The notes beneath the pieces were generated by a model. The model worked only from the letters and a program-made list of their open reading frames with translations. It searched no databases and was not told where the DNA came from. 64,000 nucleotides of DNA from Lujinxingia litoralis (GTDB taxonomy: Bacteria > Myxococcota_A > Bradymonadia > Bradymonadales > Bradymonadaceae), in the NCBI RefSeq assembly GCF_003260125.1, contig NZ_QHKO01000003.1, positions 248,001 to 312,000 on the forward strand, read 5' to 3'. Shown here piece after piece: positions 1 to 8,641 of this stretch (within the stretch, counting starts at the first letter, position 1; each line of letters begins with the position of its first letter). The translations under genes were made by a program, and so were the position numbers.

Positions 1-2108
1 ACTGGTTCGCCGAGGTCGACTGGATCGTTGAGGCCGTGCCCGAGACGATGGCGATCAAAAAGGCGACCTTCGATAAGGTCGAAGCCCACGTCAACGACCA
101 CGCCATCATCTCCTCGAACACCTCCGGCCTCTCTATTGAGGGCATGCTGGAAGGTCGCTCCGAGAGCTTTAAGAAGCGCTTTATCGTGACGCACTTCTTC
201 AACCCGGTGCGCTACATGAAGCTCCTCGAGCTGGTCGAGGGCCCCGACACCGCGCCGGAAGTTGTGGACGCGATGGTGGAATTCGGCAGCGACGTGCTCG
301 GCAAGGGTATCGTCTTTGGCAAGGACACCACCAACTTCATCGCCAACCGCATCGGCGTGCATGGCATGATGACCATCATGCACCTGATGAAGAAGTACGA
401 GATGAGCATCGAAGGCGTCGATACCGTCTTCGGCAAAGCCATGGGTCGCCCGAAGTCGGCCGTCTTCCGCACCGCCGATATGGTCGGTCTGGATACCTTC
501 GTGCACGTGGCTAAAAACTGCTACGACACGCTCACCGAAGATGAAGAGCGCGAGATCTTCCAGGTTCCCGACTTCATGGGCACCCTGGTCGAGAAGGGCC
601 TCACCGGGCAGAAGGCTGGTGGTGGTTTCTACAAAAAGGGTAAGGGCGGCATCCAGACCCTGGATCTCAACACCCTTGCGTACCGCGACCGCGAAAAGCC
701 CGAGTTTGCCTCCATCGGCAAAGCCAAGGGCGCGCCGGCGCAGCGTATCAAGAAGGTCGTGGTCGACGGCGACGATAAAGCCGCTGAATTCGCCCGCGAA
801 GTCACCCTGCGCTCGCTCGCCTACACCGCGCGCCGCATGGGCGAGATCGCCGACGATGTGGTGAACATCGACCGCGGTATGCGCTGGGGCTTCAACTGGG
901 ATCTGGGTCCCTTCGAGACCTGGGACGCCCTGGGTCTTCAGTGGGCCTACGACCAGATGAAGGCGCACGACATTGAAGTTCCCGCCTGGATCGACGAGAT
1001 GATCGCCTCGGGTGCCGAGAGCTTCTACAAGCAGGACGGAGCCACCGACCTCTACTACGACGTCGCCTCCAAGAGCTACAAGGCGATCGAGCGCAGCGAG
1101 AAGGCTATTAGCGTCGGTCTGCTTAAGCGTCAGGGCGCTACCAAGATCCTCGGCAACTCCTCGGCCTCGCTCCACGATATGGGCGACGGCGTGGCGCTGC
1201 TTGAGTTCCACACCAAGATGAACGCCATCGATCCTGAGCTCATCGAGATGATGCACCAGGCGATCGACGAAGTTGAGGCTAACTGGGAAGGTCTGGTCAT
1301 CGGCAACGATGCCACCAACTTCTCGGCCGGTGCCAACCTGGTCCTGGTGTACATGAACGCGCAGTCTGGTCAGTGGGAGCCCATCGAGTCGATGGTCAAG
1401 TCCTTCCAGGATGCCAACCAGCGTATGCGTTACAGCTGGAAGCCGGTTGTCTCCGCGCCCAAGGGCCTGACGCTCGGTGGTGGCGCCGAGGTGACCATGG
1501 GCGCCAACGCCATTCAGGCGGCCGGCGAACTCTACATGGGCCTGGTGGAAGTCGGCGTGGGTCTGATTCCCGGCGGCGGCGGTAACCTGCAGCTGATGCG
1601 TAACGTCTTCGGGCCGCACTCCGACAACAAAGAGTTCGATCCCTTCCCCTTCCTGCGCAAGGTCTTCATGGCCATCGGGATGGGCGAGGTGGCCACGAGC
1701 GCCGAAGCTGCCCGGGAGTATGGTTTCCTCAACGCCAGCGATGGCGTGACCATCAACGCCGAGAACCTCCTCTTCGACGCCAAGCAGCGCGTTTTGGGGA
1801 TGGCCCGTGCCGGCTTTAAGCCGCCGCGCCCCTCTAAGTTCCGTCTGCTCGGTCCGGACGGCGCCGCCACCATCGACATGCTCCTCTACAGCATGCAGGA
1901 AAACGGCGTGATCTCGGCCCACGATCGCCTCATCGGGCGTAAGCTCGCCAACGTGCTTTGCGGCGGTGAGACCAACCCCGCGACTCTGGTCGACGAGCAG
2001 ACGCTGCTCGACCTGGAGCGCGAAGCCTTCATGTCGCTCTGTGGCGAAGAGAAGAGCCAGGCGCGTATGCAGTACATGGTGCTGAACAACAAGCCGCTGC
2101 GTAACTAA
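1..2108 (+). CDS. 3-hydroxyacyl-CoA dehydrogenase / enoyl-CoA hydratase fusion (FadN-type), 5' partial
   Basis: The reading frame is open from base 3 to the stop at 2108, so the gene begins before the window. The first visible residues (WIVEAVPE) belong to the NAD-binding domain of hydroxyacyl-CoA dehydrogenase. The helical C-terminal dehydrogenase domain follows (THFFNPVRYMKLLELVEG, later GLTGQKAGGGFYKKG). An enoyl-CoA hydratase/crotonase domain ends the protein (FSAGANL oxyanion-hole region, GLTLGGGAEVTMGA, VGVGLIPGGGG). Dehydrogenase before hydratase is the FadN order seen in Firmicutes and many deltaproteobacteria, the reverse of E. coli FadB. The thiolase gene follows after 115 bases, so the pair would carry out the last three steps of fatty-acid beta-oxidation in the cytoplasm. 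The family is certain; the FadN label rests on domain order. Confidence 0.93.
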   Translation, partial: WFAEVDWIVEAVPETMAIKKATFDKVEAHVNDHAIISSNTSGLSIEGMLEGRSESFKKRFIVTHFFNPVRYMKLLELVEGPDTAPEVVDAMVEFGSDVLGKGIVFGKDTTNFIANRIGVHGMMTIMHLMKKYEMSIEGVDTVFGKAMGRPKSAVFRTADMVGLDTFVHVAKNCYDTLTEDEEREIFQVPDFMGTLVEKGLTGQKAGGGFYKKGKGGIQTLDLNTLAYRDREKPEFASIGKAKGAPAQRIKKVVVDGDDKAAEFAREVTLRSLAYTARRMGEIADDVVNIDRGMRWGFNWDLGPFETWDALGLQWAYDQMKAHDIEVPAWIDEMIASGAESFYKQDGATDLYYDVASKSYKAIERSEKAISVGLLKRQGATKILGNSSASLHDMGDGVALLEFHTKMNAIDPELIEMMHQAIDEVEANWEGLVIGNDATNFSAGANLVLVYMNAQSGQWEPIESMVKSFQDANQRMRYSWKPVVSAPKGLTLGGGAEVTMGANAIQAAGELYMGLVEVGVGLIPGGGGNLQLMRNVFGPHSDNKEFDPFPFLRKVFMAIGMGEVATSAEAAREYGFLNASDGVTINAENLLFDAKQRVLGMARAGFKPPRPSKFRLLGPDGAATIDMLLYSMQENGVISAHDRLIGRKLANVLCGGETNPATLVDEQTLLDLEREAFMSLCGEEKSQARMQYMVLNNKPLRN

Positions 2109-2116
2109 GCGCGATG

Positions 2117-2160
2117 GGTCTGCGGCCGGAATGGTCGGCCGCAGACCTCGGTTTGTTTTC
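2117..2160 (+). terminator. 12-bp hairpin with T-rich tail between the two beta-oxidation genes
   Basis: Bases 2117-2128 pair perfectly with 2136-2147 around a 7-base loop. A T-rich stretch follows (GTTTGTTTTC). It has the shape of an intrinsic terminator, but it lies inside a probable operon, so it may act as a partial terminator or mRNA processing site between hydratase and thiolase. Confidence 0.55.
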
Positions 2161-2223
2161 CCGAACGAGTACCCCGGCGAGCGCCTCAAGCTGTGATGCC
2201 CGCCGAATCAGGAGATATACCTT

Positions 2224-3405
2224 ATGACTTCTCTTCGTGACGTTGTGGTCGCCTCGTATGTGCGCACCCCCTTTACCCGTGCTTACAAAGGCGGCCTCAA
2301 AGATACCCGCCCCGACACCATGGCTGCGCTCGTGATCAAAGAAGCGGTCGCCAAGGTGAAAGGTCTTGACCCCGAAGACATTGGTGATGTGGCCATGGGC
2401 TGCGCGATGCCGGAGGCTGAGCAGGGCATGAACGTGGCCCGCATCGCCTCGGTGATGGCCGGTCTCCCCAACAGCGTCCCCGGGTTGACCGTCAACCGTT
2501 TCTGCTCCTCGGGTGTGCAGACCATCTCGCAGATGGCCGAGCGCATCATGGTGGGAGCGATGGACGTGGCCGTGGCCGGTGGCACCGAGTCGATGACCAT
2601 GATCCCCATGGGCGGCAACAAGGTCTCGGCCAACCCGCAGACCATGGAAGAGTACCCCGAGATCTACATCCCGATGGGCACCACCGCTGAGAACGTGGCG
2701 AGTCGCTTTGAGGTTGCCCGCGAAGATCAGGACGCCTTCGCCCTGGCCAGCCACGAAAAAGCTCTCGCCGCATGGGAAGATGGCTTCCTCGCCGGCGAAG
2801 TGCTCCCGGTGAAGACCCAGGTGGTCGGCCCCGACGGCAAGCGCCACGATGTGACCGTTGATAAAGACGATGGTCCGCGTCCGGGCTCCTCGGTGGAAGC
2901 CCTGGCGAAGCTGCGCCCGGCCTTCAACCCGAAGGGTAGCGTCACTGCCGGTAACGCCTCGCCGCTCACCGATGGCGCGGCCGCCGTCGTGCTGATGAGC
3001 AAAGAGAAAGCCGACGAACTCGGTGTGAAGCCCATGGGCTACTACCGTGCCTTCCAGGTCGCCGGTGTGGACCCGGATATCATGGGTATTGGTCCGGTCC
3101 CGGCCATCCGCAAGCTTCTCAAGGCTACCGGCCTGAGCATCGAAGACATCGATCTTTTCGAGATCAACGAGGCGTTCGCCAGCCAGGCTGTTTACTGCGC
3201 CCGCGAGTTGGGCGTGGACCCGGCCAAGCTCAACATCCATGGTGGCGCCATCGCCCTGGGTCACCCCCTGGGTGTGAGCGGTACGCGTATGGCCGGAACG
3301 CTTCTTCGCTCGCTGGAGAAGACCGGCGGTCGCTACGGCATCGTCTCGATGTGCATCGGTGGTGGCATGGGCGCGGCTGCGCTCTTTGAGCGCGTCGAAG
3401 ACTGA
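2224..3405 (+). CDS. fadA: acetyl-CoA C-acyltransferase (3-ketoacyl-CoA thiolase)
   Basis: This 393-residue protein is full length for a degradative thiolase. It cleaves 3-ketoacyl-CoA with CoA to give acetyl-CoA and a shortened acyl-CoA. The nucleophilic Cys is C94 in [10 protein letters not shown]. The NEAFASQ loop and the [16 protein letters not shown] block with its catalytic His are near residues 320-355. The second catalytic Cys is in CIGGGMGAA near the C-terminus. The start is supported by a strong Shine-Dalgarno sequence (AGGAGAT) eight bases upstream. It follows the hydratase/dehydrogenase gene on the same strand and ends just before a terminator, so the two form a beta-oxidation operon. 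Confidence 0.95.
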   Translation: MTSLRDVVVASYVRTPFTRAYKGGLKDTRPDTMAALVIKEAVAKVKGLDPEDIGDVAMGCAMPEAEQGMNVARIASVMAGLPNSVPGLTVNRFCSSGVQTISQMAERIMVGAMDVAVAGGTESMTMIPMGGNKVSANPQTMEEYPEIYIPMGTTAENVASRFEVAREDQDAFALASHEKALAAWEDGFLAGEVLPVKTQVVGPDGKRHDVTVDKDDGPRPGSSVEALAKLRPAFNPKGSVTAGNASPLTDGAAAVVLMSKEKADELGVKPMGYYRAFQVAGVDPDIMGIGPVPAIRKLLKATGLSIEDIDLFEINEAFASQAVYCARELGVDPAKLNIHGGAIALGHPLGVSGTRMAGTLLRSLEKTGGRYGIVSMCIGGGMGAAALFERVED

Positions 3406-3472
3406 GGCACATGCCTGAGCCTCACAGCTGCCGTTGAGCGGCGGGAATGAGGTGAAAGCCGAAGCTCGCTGA

Positions 3473-3503
3473 GCCGGGCCCCGTGAAGGGGCCCGGCTTT
3501 TTT
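3473..3503 (+). terminator. intrinsic terminator after the thiolase gene
   Basis: Bases 3473-3482 pair perfectly with 3488-3497 (GCCGGGCCCC / GGGGCCCGGC) around a GTGAA loop, followed by six Ts. It closes the beta-oxidation operon. Confidence 0.92.
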
Positions 3504-3539
3504 GTGCCTGGTAGCCAGCAGGTCCGATAGAAGTCGGAA

Positions 3540-4527
3540 AGGGGACCGGGGGACGTCGAAAATTCTGACCGAGGGGCGTCGTGCGAGTCCGACCCCGGGA
3601 CGAGCCGTCTGACCCTCGGTTATCTTAAGTCATGAACGAAATGTCTGACCCTCGGTCGTCTTAAGTTATGGACGAACTGTCTGACCCTGACGAACTGTCT
3701 GACCCTCGGTCGTCTTAAGTTGTTGCTAAGTAAGGGGATTTGAGTGTTTGTGTGATTTCGACGAGGAGAGGGGGTGGCGTCGAAAAGTCTGACCTACGGA
3801 CGTTGGGAGTTCCGACCCTCGTCGGAGTTCCAACCCTCGGTCGTTCTAAGTTGTTGTGAAATAAAGGGTGTTTGAGTCTTTGCGTGTTTCCGGTGAGAGG
3901 CATGCCAGGCGCGTAAATGTCCGACTCGGGCCCGTAGAACCGTCCGACCGAGGGACGTCTTAGCGCCAGTAATCTGACACCGCTGCTCACGATGGGCCCT
4001 CTCCTTGTGTCGCCTCGCCGCGGCTGGCACCATCCGAGCGTTCGCCGGAGTGCCCGGGCGACGTGGTGGAGGTAAAGTGCTGGCCCCGATGTAGAAGTGC
4101 CAATGAGGTAGTCCATGTGAACGAAATGTCTGACCCTCGGTCGGCTTAAGTTATTGCTAAGTAAGGGGATTTGAGTGTTTGTGTGATTTCGACGAGGAGA
4201 GGGTGTGGCGTCGAAAAGTCTGACCTACGGACGTTGGGAGTTCCGACCCTCGGTCGTTCTAAGTTGTTGTGAAATAAAGGGTGTTTGAGTCTTTGCGTGT
4301 TTCCGGTGAGAGGCATGCCAGGCGCGTAAATGTCCGACTCGGGCCCGTAGAACCGTCCGACCGAGGGACGTCTTAGCGCCAGTAATCTGACACCGCTGCT
4401 CACGATGGGCCCTCTCCTTGTGTCGCCTCGCCGCGGCTGGCACCATCCGAGCGTTCGCCGGAGTGCCCGGGCGACGTGGTGGAGGTAAAGTGCTGGCCCC
4501 GATGTAGAAGTGCCAATGAGGTAGTCC
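3540..4527. repeat. repeat-rich intergenic region with GACC...GGTC words and a large tandem duplication
   Basis: No credible gene lies here. The word TCTGACCCTCGGTCGTCTTAAGT recurs in tandem near 3609, 3648 and 3697. It is the reverse orientation of the CTGACCGAGGGTCAG word of the array at 7310-7706. Two long near-identical copies then follow in direct order: about 3696-4118 and about 4127-4531. They differ by three base changes and one 18-base indel. The second copy runs into the start codon of the rlpA-like gene, so this region also holds that gene's leader. Confidence 0.9.
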
Positions 4528-5001
4528 ATGTGGAAGCGGTATGAACTCCTGGCGATTGTTCGCCAATTTATGCTGGGCACCATCGCCATCTGGATTTCTG
4601 CTTGCGCGACCGCTCCGGGGGCGGGCGATCCACACCGCGATCTCGTTACTCACCGGCAAGGCTCTCCTGACGGTAAGGAGCACGCGCTGCGAGGTATCGC
4701 CAGCTGGTACGGGGATCGATTCCACGGTCGCCAGACCGCCAGTGGGGAACTCTATGATATGGAAGGCTTTACGGCGGCCCATAAGACCTTACCCTTCCAC
4801 ACGATTGTACGGGTGATTGAGCCGGAGAGCCGTCGCTCGGTGGTGGTGCGTATTACGGACCGTGGGCCCTTTATCCAGGGGCGCATCATCGATCTTTCTC
4901 GTGCCGCCGCACGCGACCTGGGGATGCTGGAGGCCGGGACGGTCCCGGTGATTCTGCAGATCGAGGCCTGGGGCGACGGCTCGTACGTTTCCAATCCCTG
5001 A
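4528..5001 (+). CDS. rlpA: RlpA-like double-psi beta-barrel lipoprotein
   Basis: This 157-residue protein has a hydrophobic N-terminus ending in a lipobox-like WISAC, with the lipidated Cys at C26. An RlpA double-psi beta-barrel domain follows: GIASWYGDRFHGRQTASGE, then VRITDRGPF and GRIIDLSRAAARDLGM. RlpA proteins are outer-membrane septal-ring lytic transglycosylases acting on denuded peptidoglycan. The protein is short and lacks the SPOR domain of E. coli RlpA, as in many minimal RlpA homologues. The chosen ATG has a weak GAGGT Shine-Dalgarno; an internal ATG at residue 15 would also give a signal peptide. Its stop overlaps the next start by one base. Confidence 0.85.
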   Translation: MWKRYELLAIVRQFMLGTIAIWISACATAPGAGDPHRDLVTHRQGSPDGKEHALRGIASWYGDRFHGRQTASGELYDMEGFTAAHKTLPFHTIVRVIEPESRRSVVVRITDRGPFIQGRIIDLSRAAARDLGMLEAGTVPVILQIEAWGDGSYVSNP

Positions 5002-5570
5002 TGCACTTTTCGACCCCGGGGGCCTTCGTGCGTTCTATGCTGCGTCGTCTATCGGGCCAGGCACCCGAACTGGTGTTCGCTCGCCTTCAGACCGTGGGGC
5101 TTGTGCGCTCCGCTCGTTTGCTTGCACAGCTGGCTCGGGAGCCCGCGCCAAATCCGGCCGGGATGCCGCCCTGGCTGGAGGAGGTTCTGGCCCGTGCACT
5201 GGAGCGCCTCTGCGTACCGGATCACGGTGATCTTCCTGCACCCGCTGAGAGTGGTGCGCTGGAGGCGGCGCTCGGGTTCATCTCCGGGATGCCGCCGGCG
5301 ACTCGGGAGGAGTTTCAGGCGATGCTGGCCCTGCTGGAGTACTCGCCATATGCGTTCGGGCCACGCCGGCAGAGATTTTCCCGATTGGGGGATGACGATG
5401 TGGATCGTCTGCTGGTCACACTGGAGAGCTCTTCGCTCCTCTCGGCGAACGCGATGTTTAAGGCGCTTAAGGCGGCGAGCATGATGGGATACTGGTCGCG
5501 CCCCGGGACCTGGGGAGGGATTGGGTACAGCCTGGACGAAAACCCGGGGGTTCCGGAGGACAGACGATGA
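5001..5570 (+). CDS. hypothetical protein, probable small subunit of the downstream GMC oxidoreductase
   Basis: I do not recognise this 189-residue protein by a clear motif. It is helical and Arg/Leu/Ala-rich without an evident signal peptide. Its C-terminal part (FKALKAASMMGYWSRPGTWGGIGY) resembles the tail of gluconate 2-dehydrogenase subunit 3-like proteins, which often precede GMC flavoproteins. It overlaps rlpA by one base and the oxidoreductase gene by four (ATGA), so the three are translationally coupled. The small-subunit role is inferred from position and the tail motif. Confidence 0.6.
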   Translation: MHFSTPGAFVRSMLRRLSGQAPELVFARLQTVGLVRSARLLAQLAREPAPNPAGMPPWLEEVLARALERLCVPDHGDLPAPAESGALEAALGFISGMPPATREEFQAMLALLEYSPYAFGPRRQRFSRLGDDDVDRLLVTLESSSLLSANAMFKALKAASMMGYWSRPGTWGGIGYSLDENPGVPEDRR

Positions 5571-7129
5571 GCGAGCTTCGGCACCCGCAGCATGATTTAC
5601 CAGAAGGCATGCGTTCGGCTACCGCAAGTGACGAGGCCATTCGCCTTTCGGCAGACGTTGTGGTGGTGGGGCTGGGCGCTGGCGGATGCATGGCCTTTCA
5701 TGACCTGGCCCGAGCCGGGGTCGATGTCATCGCCGTAGAGCTGGGCGGCTACTTTCCGCCTGAAGCGATGCGCTGCCGAGAAGAGCTGATGATCCCACAG
5801 CTTTTTATGGAGGGCGCTTCCCGGGCCACGGTCGATCAGGCCATCACCGTCATGCAGGGCCGCGGGGTAGGGGGCTCGACCTTGCACAACACCAACCTGT
5901 GCAAGCGGCTTCCAGACGAGATTCTGGAGATCTGGAAAGAGCAGGGCGTCGAAGACCTCGATGAGTCCTTGCGCCGCGACTTCGAGACGGTCGAAGAGCT
6001 CCTGGGCGTGCATCGGGTCCCGGCTGACCGGGTCAACGCCAACAATCAGGCGTTACTCCGGGGCGCCCGTGCTCTGAACTACCGCCACGGGATACTCGCC
6101 CACAACCGTCAGGGATGCCAGCAATCCGGCATGTGCGAGCTCGGTTGCCCGAACAACGGAAAGCAGAACGCCGCCAAGGTGCTTGTTCCGCCGGCGCTTA
6201 AGGCGGGCGGGCGAGCGCTGATTCACGCCCGCGTCGATCGTTTGCTCACCCGAGGCTCCCGTATGTGCGGGGTGGCCGGGCACGCCGTCGACCCGCGGAC
6301 CGGCACCGAGCTTCACCCCTTTGAGGTGCGCGCACAGCGCGTGGTCCTCGGAGCAAGCGCAACCAACTCCGCTTCGCTGGTCATCAGGAGCGGGCTTAAG
6401 GACCCGCAGGGCCTGGCCGGCCGCCGGCTTCATATCCACCCCGGGGCCTTTGTCATGGGGGTTTTTGACGAGCGGGTGGATGGATGGAAGGGCGTGCCCC
6501 AGTCCGCGGAATGCACCCAGTTTCTGCAGTTCGGACAGGGGGCCCGAGAGCGGGTCTGGCTTGTCTCGGGGTTTGCTCACCCGGGAGCTGCGGCCGGGTT
6601 GATGCCCGGGTTTGGCGCCTCTCATGCGGCGATGATGCGCAGCTACCCGCACGTCGCTGCGATCATCGCAATGGTACATGACCACTACAGCGGTCAGGTG
6701 CGTCCCCGAGATGGCGAGCGTGTTGGCATTCATTATCGTCCCGACCGCGGAGAGCTGGAGCAGATCGCGTTGGGGCTACGTGAAGCCGCCCGTATCCTCT
6801 TTGCAGCCGGGGCCCGGCAGGTGATCTTACCCACATCTCCGCCGCGTGTACTTGATTCTCCTGCCTCCCTCGACGAACTCAGTGCCACCGAACTCGGGCC
6901 ATTTAATCCCTCTCTGGTCGCTGTGCACCCGATGTCCACGCTCTGGATGGGGCAAGACCCGGCCTCCAGTGTCACCACCAGCCATGGGGCCTATCACCAT
7001 GTCCGGGGGCTTTTTGTCGCCGACGGCTCGCTCTTTCCGACCTCCATCGGCGGTCCGCCCCAGATTCCCATCTATGCCTTCGGTCGTCGGGTCGCCCGGG
7101 CGGTGAGGGAGAGTCTGCCCGCACGCTGA
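5567..7129 (+). CDS. GMC family FAD-dependent oxidoreductase
   Basis: This is a 520-residue flavoprotein. The FAD-binding GxGxxG is at residues 35-40 (VGLGAGG) and E58 is placed to bind the ADP ribose. The GMC signature GRGVGGSTLHN follows near residue 100. The C-terminal block HPMSTLWMG and the closing VADGSLFPTSIGGPPQIPIYAF are typical of GMC alcohol/sterol oxidoreductases. A Cys-rich segment near residue 185 (GCQQSGMCELGCP) occurs in the branch that includes long-chain alcohol and cholesterol oxidases. The substrate cannot be read from sequence. It is the last gene of the rlpA-small subunit-GMC set. Confidence 0.9.
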   Translation: MSELRHPQHDLPEGMRSATASDEAIRLSADVVVVGLGAGGCMAFHDLARAGVDVIAVELGGYFPPEAMRCREELMIPQLFMEGASRATVDQAITVMQGRGVGGSTLHNTNLCKRLPDEILEIWKEQGVEDLDESLRRDFETVEELLGVHRVPADRVNANNQALLRGARALNYRHGILAHNRQGCQQSGMCELGCPNNGKQNAAKVLVPPALKAGGRALIHARVDRLLTRGSRMCGVAGHAVDPRTGTELHPFEVRAQRVVLGASATNSASLVIRSGLKDPQGLAGRRLHIHPGAFVMGVFDERVDGWKGVPQSAECTQFLQFGQGARERVWLVSGFAHPGAAAGLMPGFGASHAAMMRSYPHVAAIIAMVHDHYSGQVRPRDGERVGIHYRPDRGELEQIALGLREAARILFAAGARQVILPTSPPRVLDSPASLDELSATELGPFNPSLVAVHPMSTLWMGQDPASSVTTSHGAYHHVRGLFVADGSLFPTSIGGPPQIPIYAFGRRVARAVRESLPAR

Positions 7130-7309
7130 GATGCGCGCATTCACCACGTTAGGGTTCAGGATCGCAGGCTCAGGATGTCTTTCTAAAGCCGCCCGAACTC
7201 GCGGACATTAAGCATCAGGGAGAGGAGTAAGTATGCCGACCCTTGGACCGTTTTTCGGGGCCGGGATGCCGACCCCCGAACATGCATTTTTCTTAGATTT
7301 CGGTGCCTT

Positions 7310-7706
7310 CGGCTGACCCAGGGTCAGTTCCTCGACCGACCCCCGGTCAGGTTTTTTTCCAAGATTTCGGCAACTTCGCCTGACCGAGGGTCAGCTCCGA
7401 CGCCCCGCTCCGCCTGACCCAGGGTCAGCTCCGACGCCCCCGCTCCGCCTGACCGAGGGTCAGCTCCGACGCCCCCGCTCCGCCTGACCGAGGGTCAGCT
7501 CCGACGCCCCGCTCCGCCTGACCGAGGGTCAGCTCCGACGCCCCCGCTTCGCCTGACCGAGGGTCAGCTCCGACGCCCCCGCTTCGCCCCCGCTTCGCCC
7601 CGCTTCGCCTGACCGAGGGGCAGCTCCGACGCCCCCGCTTCGCCTGCCCCCCCGCTTCGCCTGACCGAGGGTCAGCTCCAACGCCCCCGCTTCGGCTGAC
7701 CGAGGG
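7310..7706. repeat. tandem array of ~35-bp palindromic repeats between convergent genes
   Basis: The word CTGACC(C/G)AGGGTCAG occurs about nine times, plus degenerate copies, in the 577 bases between the ends of the GMC gene and the acyltransferase gene. From 7378 the copies start at 7378, 7412, 7447, 7482, 7516, 7551, 7607, 7642, 7659 and 7694, so the usual period is 34-35 bases. Arms CTGACC and GGTCAG can pair around a three-base loop. The linker is the same each time (CTCCGACGCCCCCGCTTCGC). Bases 7130-7309 hold no gene that I can see. Confidence 0.93.
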
Positions 7707-8486
7707 TCAGCTCCCCGGCAGGCGAAAGCGACGCCGCTGCGGGTGATCGTCCAGCGTCTCGCGGATCAGACGATCCAGCGCGCCCTCCACCTGGCGGGCA
7801 TAGGCCTGACATGCCGGTTCCAGGTCGGTGGGGAGCTCGCGGGCTGCGTCAAACTCAGCGGCAATCTCGGGCAGGGGGACGGGCTCGCCGAAGCGGAACA
7901 CGCAACGCACCGGTCGAGCCACCGGTAAAAACGCCGGCGCGCGCTCCCGGTGATCGCCCAGAAAGCTCACCGGAAAGATCCCGCGGCGGCTCAAGATCGG
8001 GAAAATCTCATCGGGGCCCACCGCCGCCACCGGAGTCACCGGGACCCCGGAGCGCAACGCCACATGTGCAAATCCACTGCGATTGCGCCACTGCAGGGTG
8101 TAGCGCTGATGCCGGCCCTTGACTGAGTCTGACATGCCTCCGGGGTAGGTCACCACGAGCTGGCCGTTACCCAGCAGAGCAACCCCGCTGGTGCGTGAGC
8201 CCGGGACGATGCCCACATCGTGCAGCAACCGCCCCATCACCGGATTGTCGAAGAGGCTGCGCAGCGCCAGGCCACGGGGAACCCGCTCAAACTCGCGCAT
8301 CAACGCCGGGAAGAGCACGAAGCTGTCGATGCCCAGCAGCGCGTGATTGCCCACCAGAAACGCCGGCCCCTGACGCGGAACATGCTCCACGCCTTCCAGT
8401 TGCACATCGAAGTAACGATGCAATGGCGAGAGCGCTCGCCGCACGGCTTTCACGCTCCAACTGTCGATCGGGATGGAGGGTTTCAT
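7707..8486 (-). CDS. PlsC/DAGAT-like acyltransferase
   Basis: This 259-residue protein belongs to the glycerolipid acyltransferase superfamily. The conserved catalytic block is GNHALLGID at residues 46-54, with H48 and D54; the spacing is one residue longer than the classical HX4D, as seen in the DAGAT/phytyl-ester-synthase-like branch. The substrate-binding block TYPGGMSDSVKG follows near residue 114. It probably acylates a lipid alcohol or lysophospholipid at the membrane. The stop codon TGA lies inside the last copy of the palindromic array. It is divergent from the esterase gene. Confidence 0.85.
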   Translation of the reverse strand: MKPSIPIDSWSVKAVRRALSPLHRYFDVQLEGVEHVPRQGPAFLVGNHALLGIDSFVLFPALMREFERVPRGLALRSLFDNPVMGRLLHDVGIVPGSRTSGVALLGNGQLVVTYPGGMSDSVKGRHQRYTLQWRNRSGFAHVALRSGVPVTPVAAVGPDEIFPILSRRGIFPVSFLGDHRERAPAFLPVARPVRCVFRFGEPVPLPEIAAEFDAARELPTDLEPACQAYARQVEGALDRLIRETLDDHPQRRRFRLPGS

Positions 8487-8641
8487 ATCGTCTCGAAGGC
8501 TAGTGCCGTTGCGTCATGTTCATAAGGTGTTCGTTTTTGCTGTGTTTCGCTTTTCTTTGTCGTAAATGTCGCTAGGTTTTGTTTGCACTGCTTTTGAATG
8601 GCTTTGCTGAACTCTTCCAGAACCCTTTCTAAGGAACGCAC

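Noticed and set aside
3715..4782. Minus-strand frames of 133-185 codons in the duplicated region upstream of rlpA
   Set aside because: They are duplicate copies of the same non-coding repeat sequence, with no family features or ribosome site.
7378..7706. Regularly spaced repeats that could be taken for a CRISPR array
   Set aside because: The whole 34-35-base period is repeated, including the linker, so there are no unique spacers, and no cas genes are in the window.
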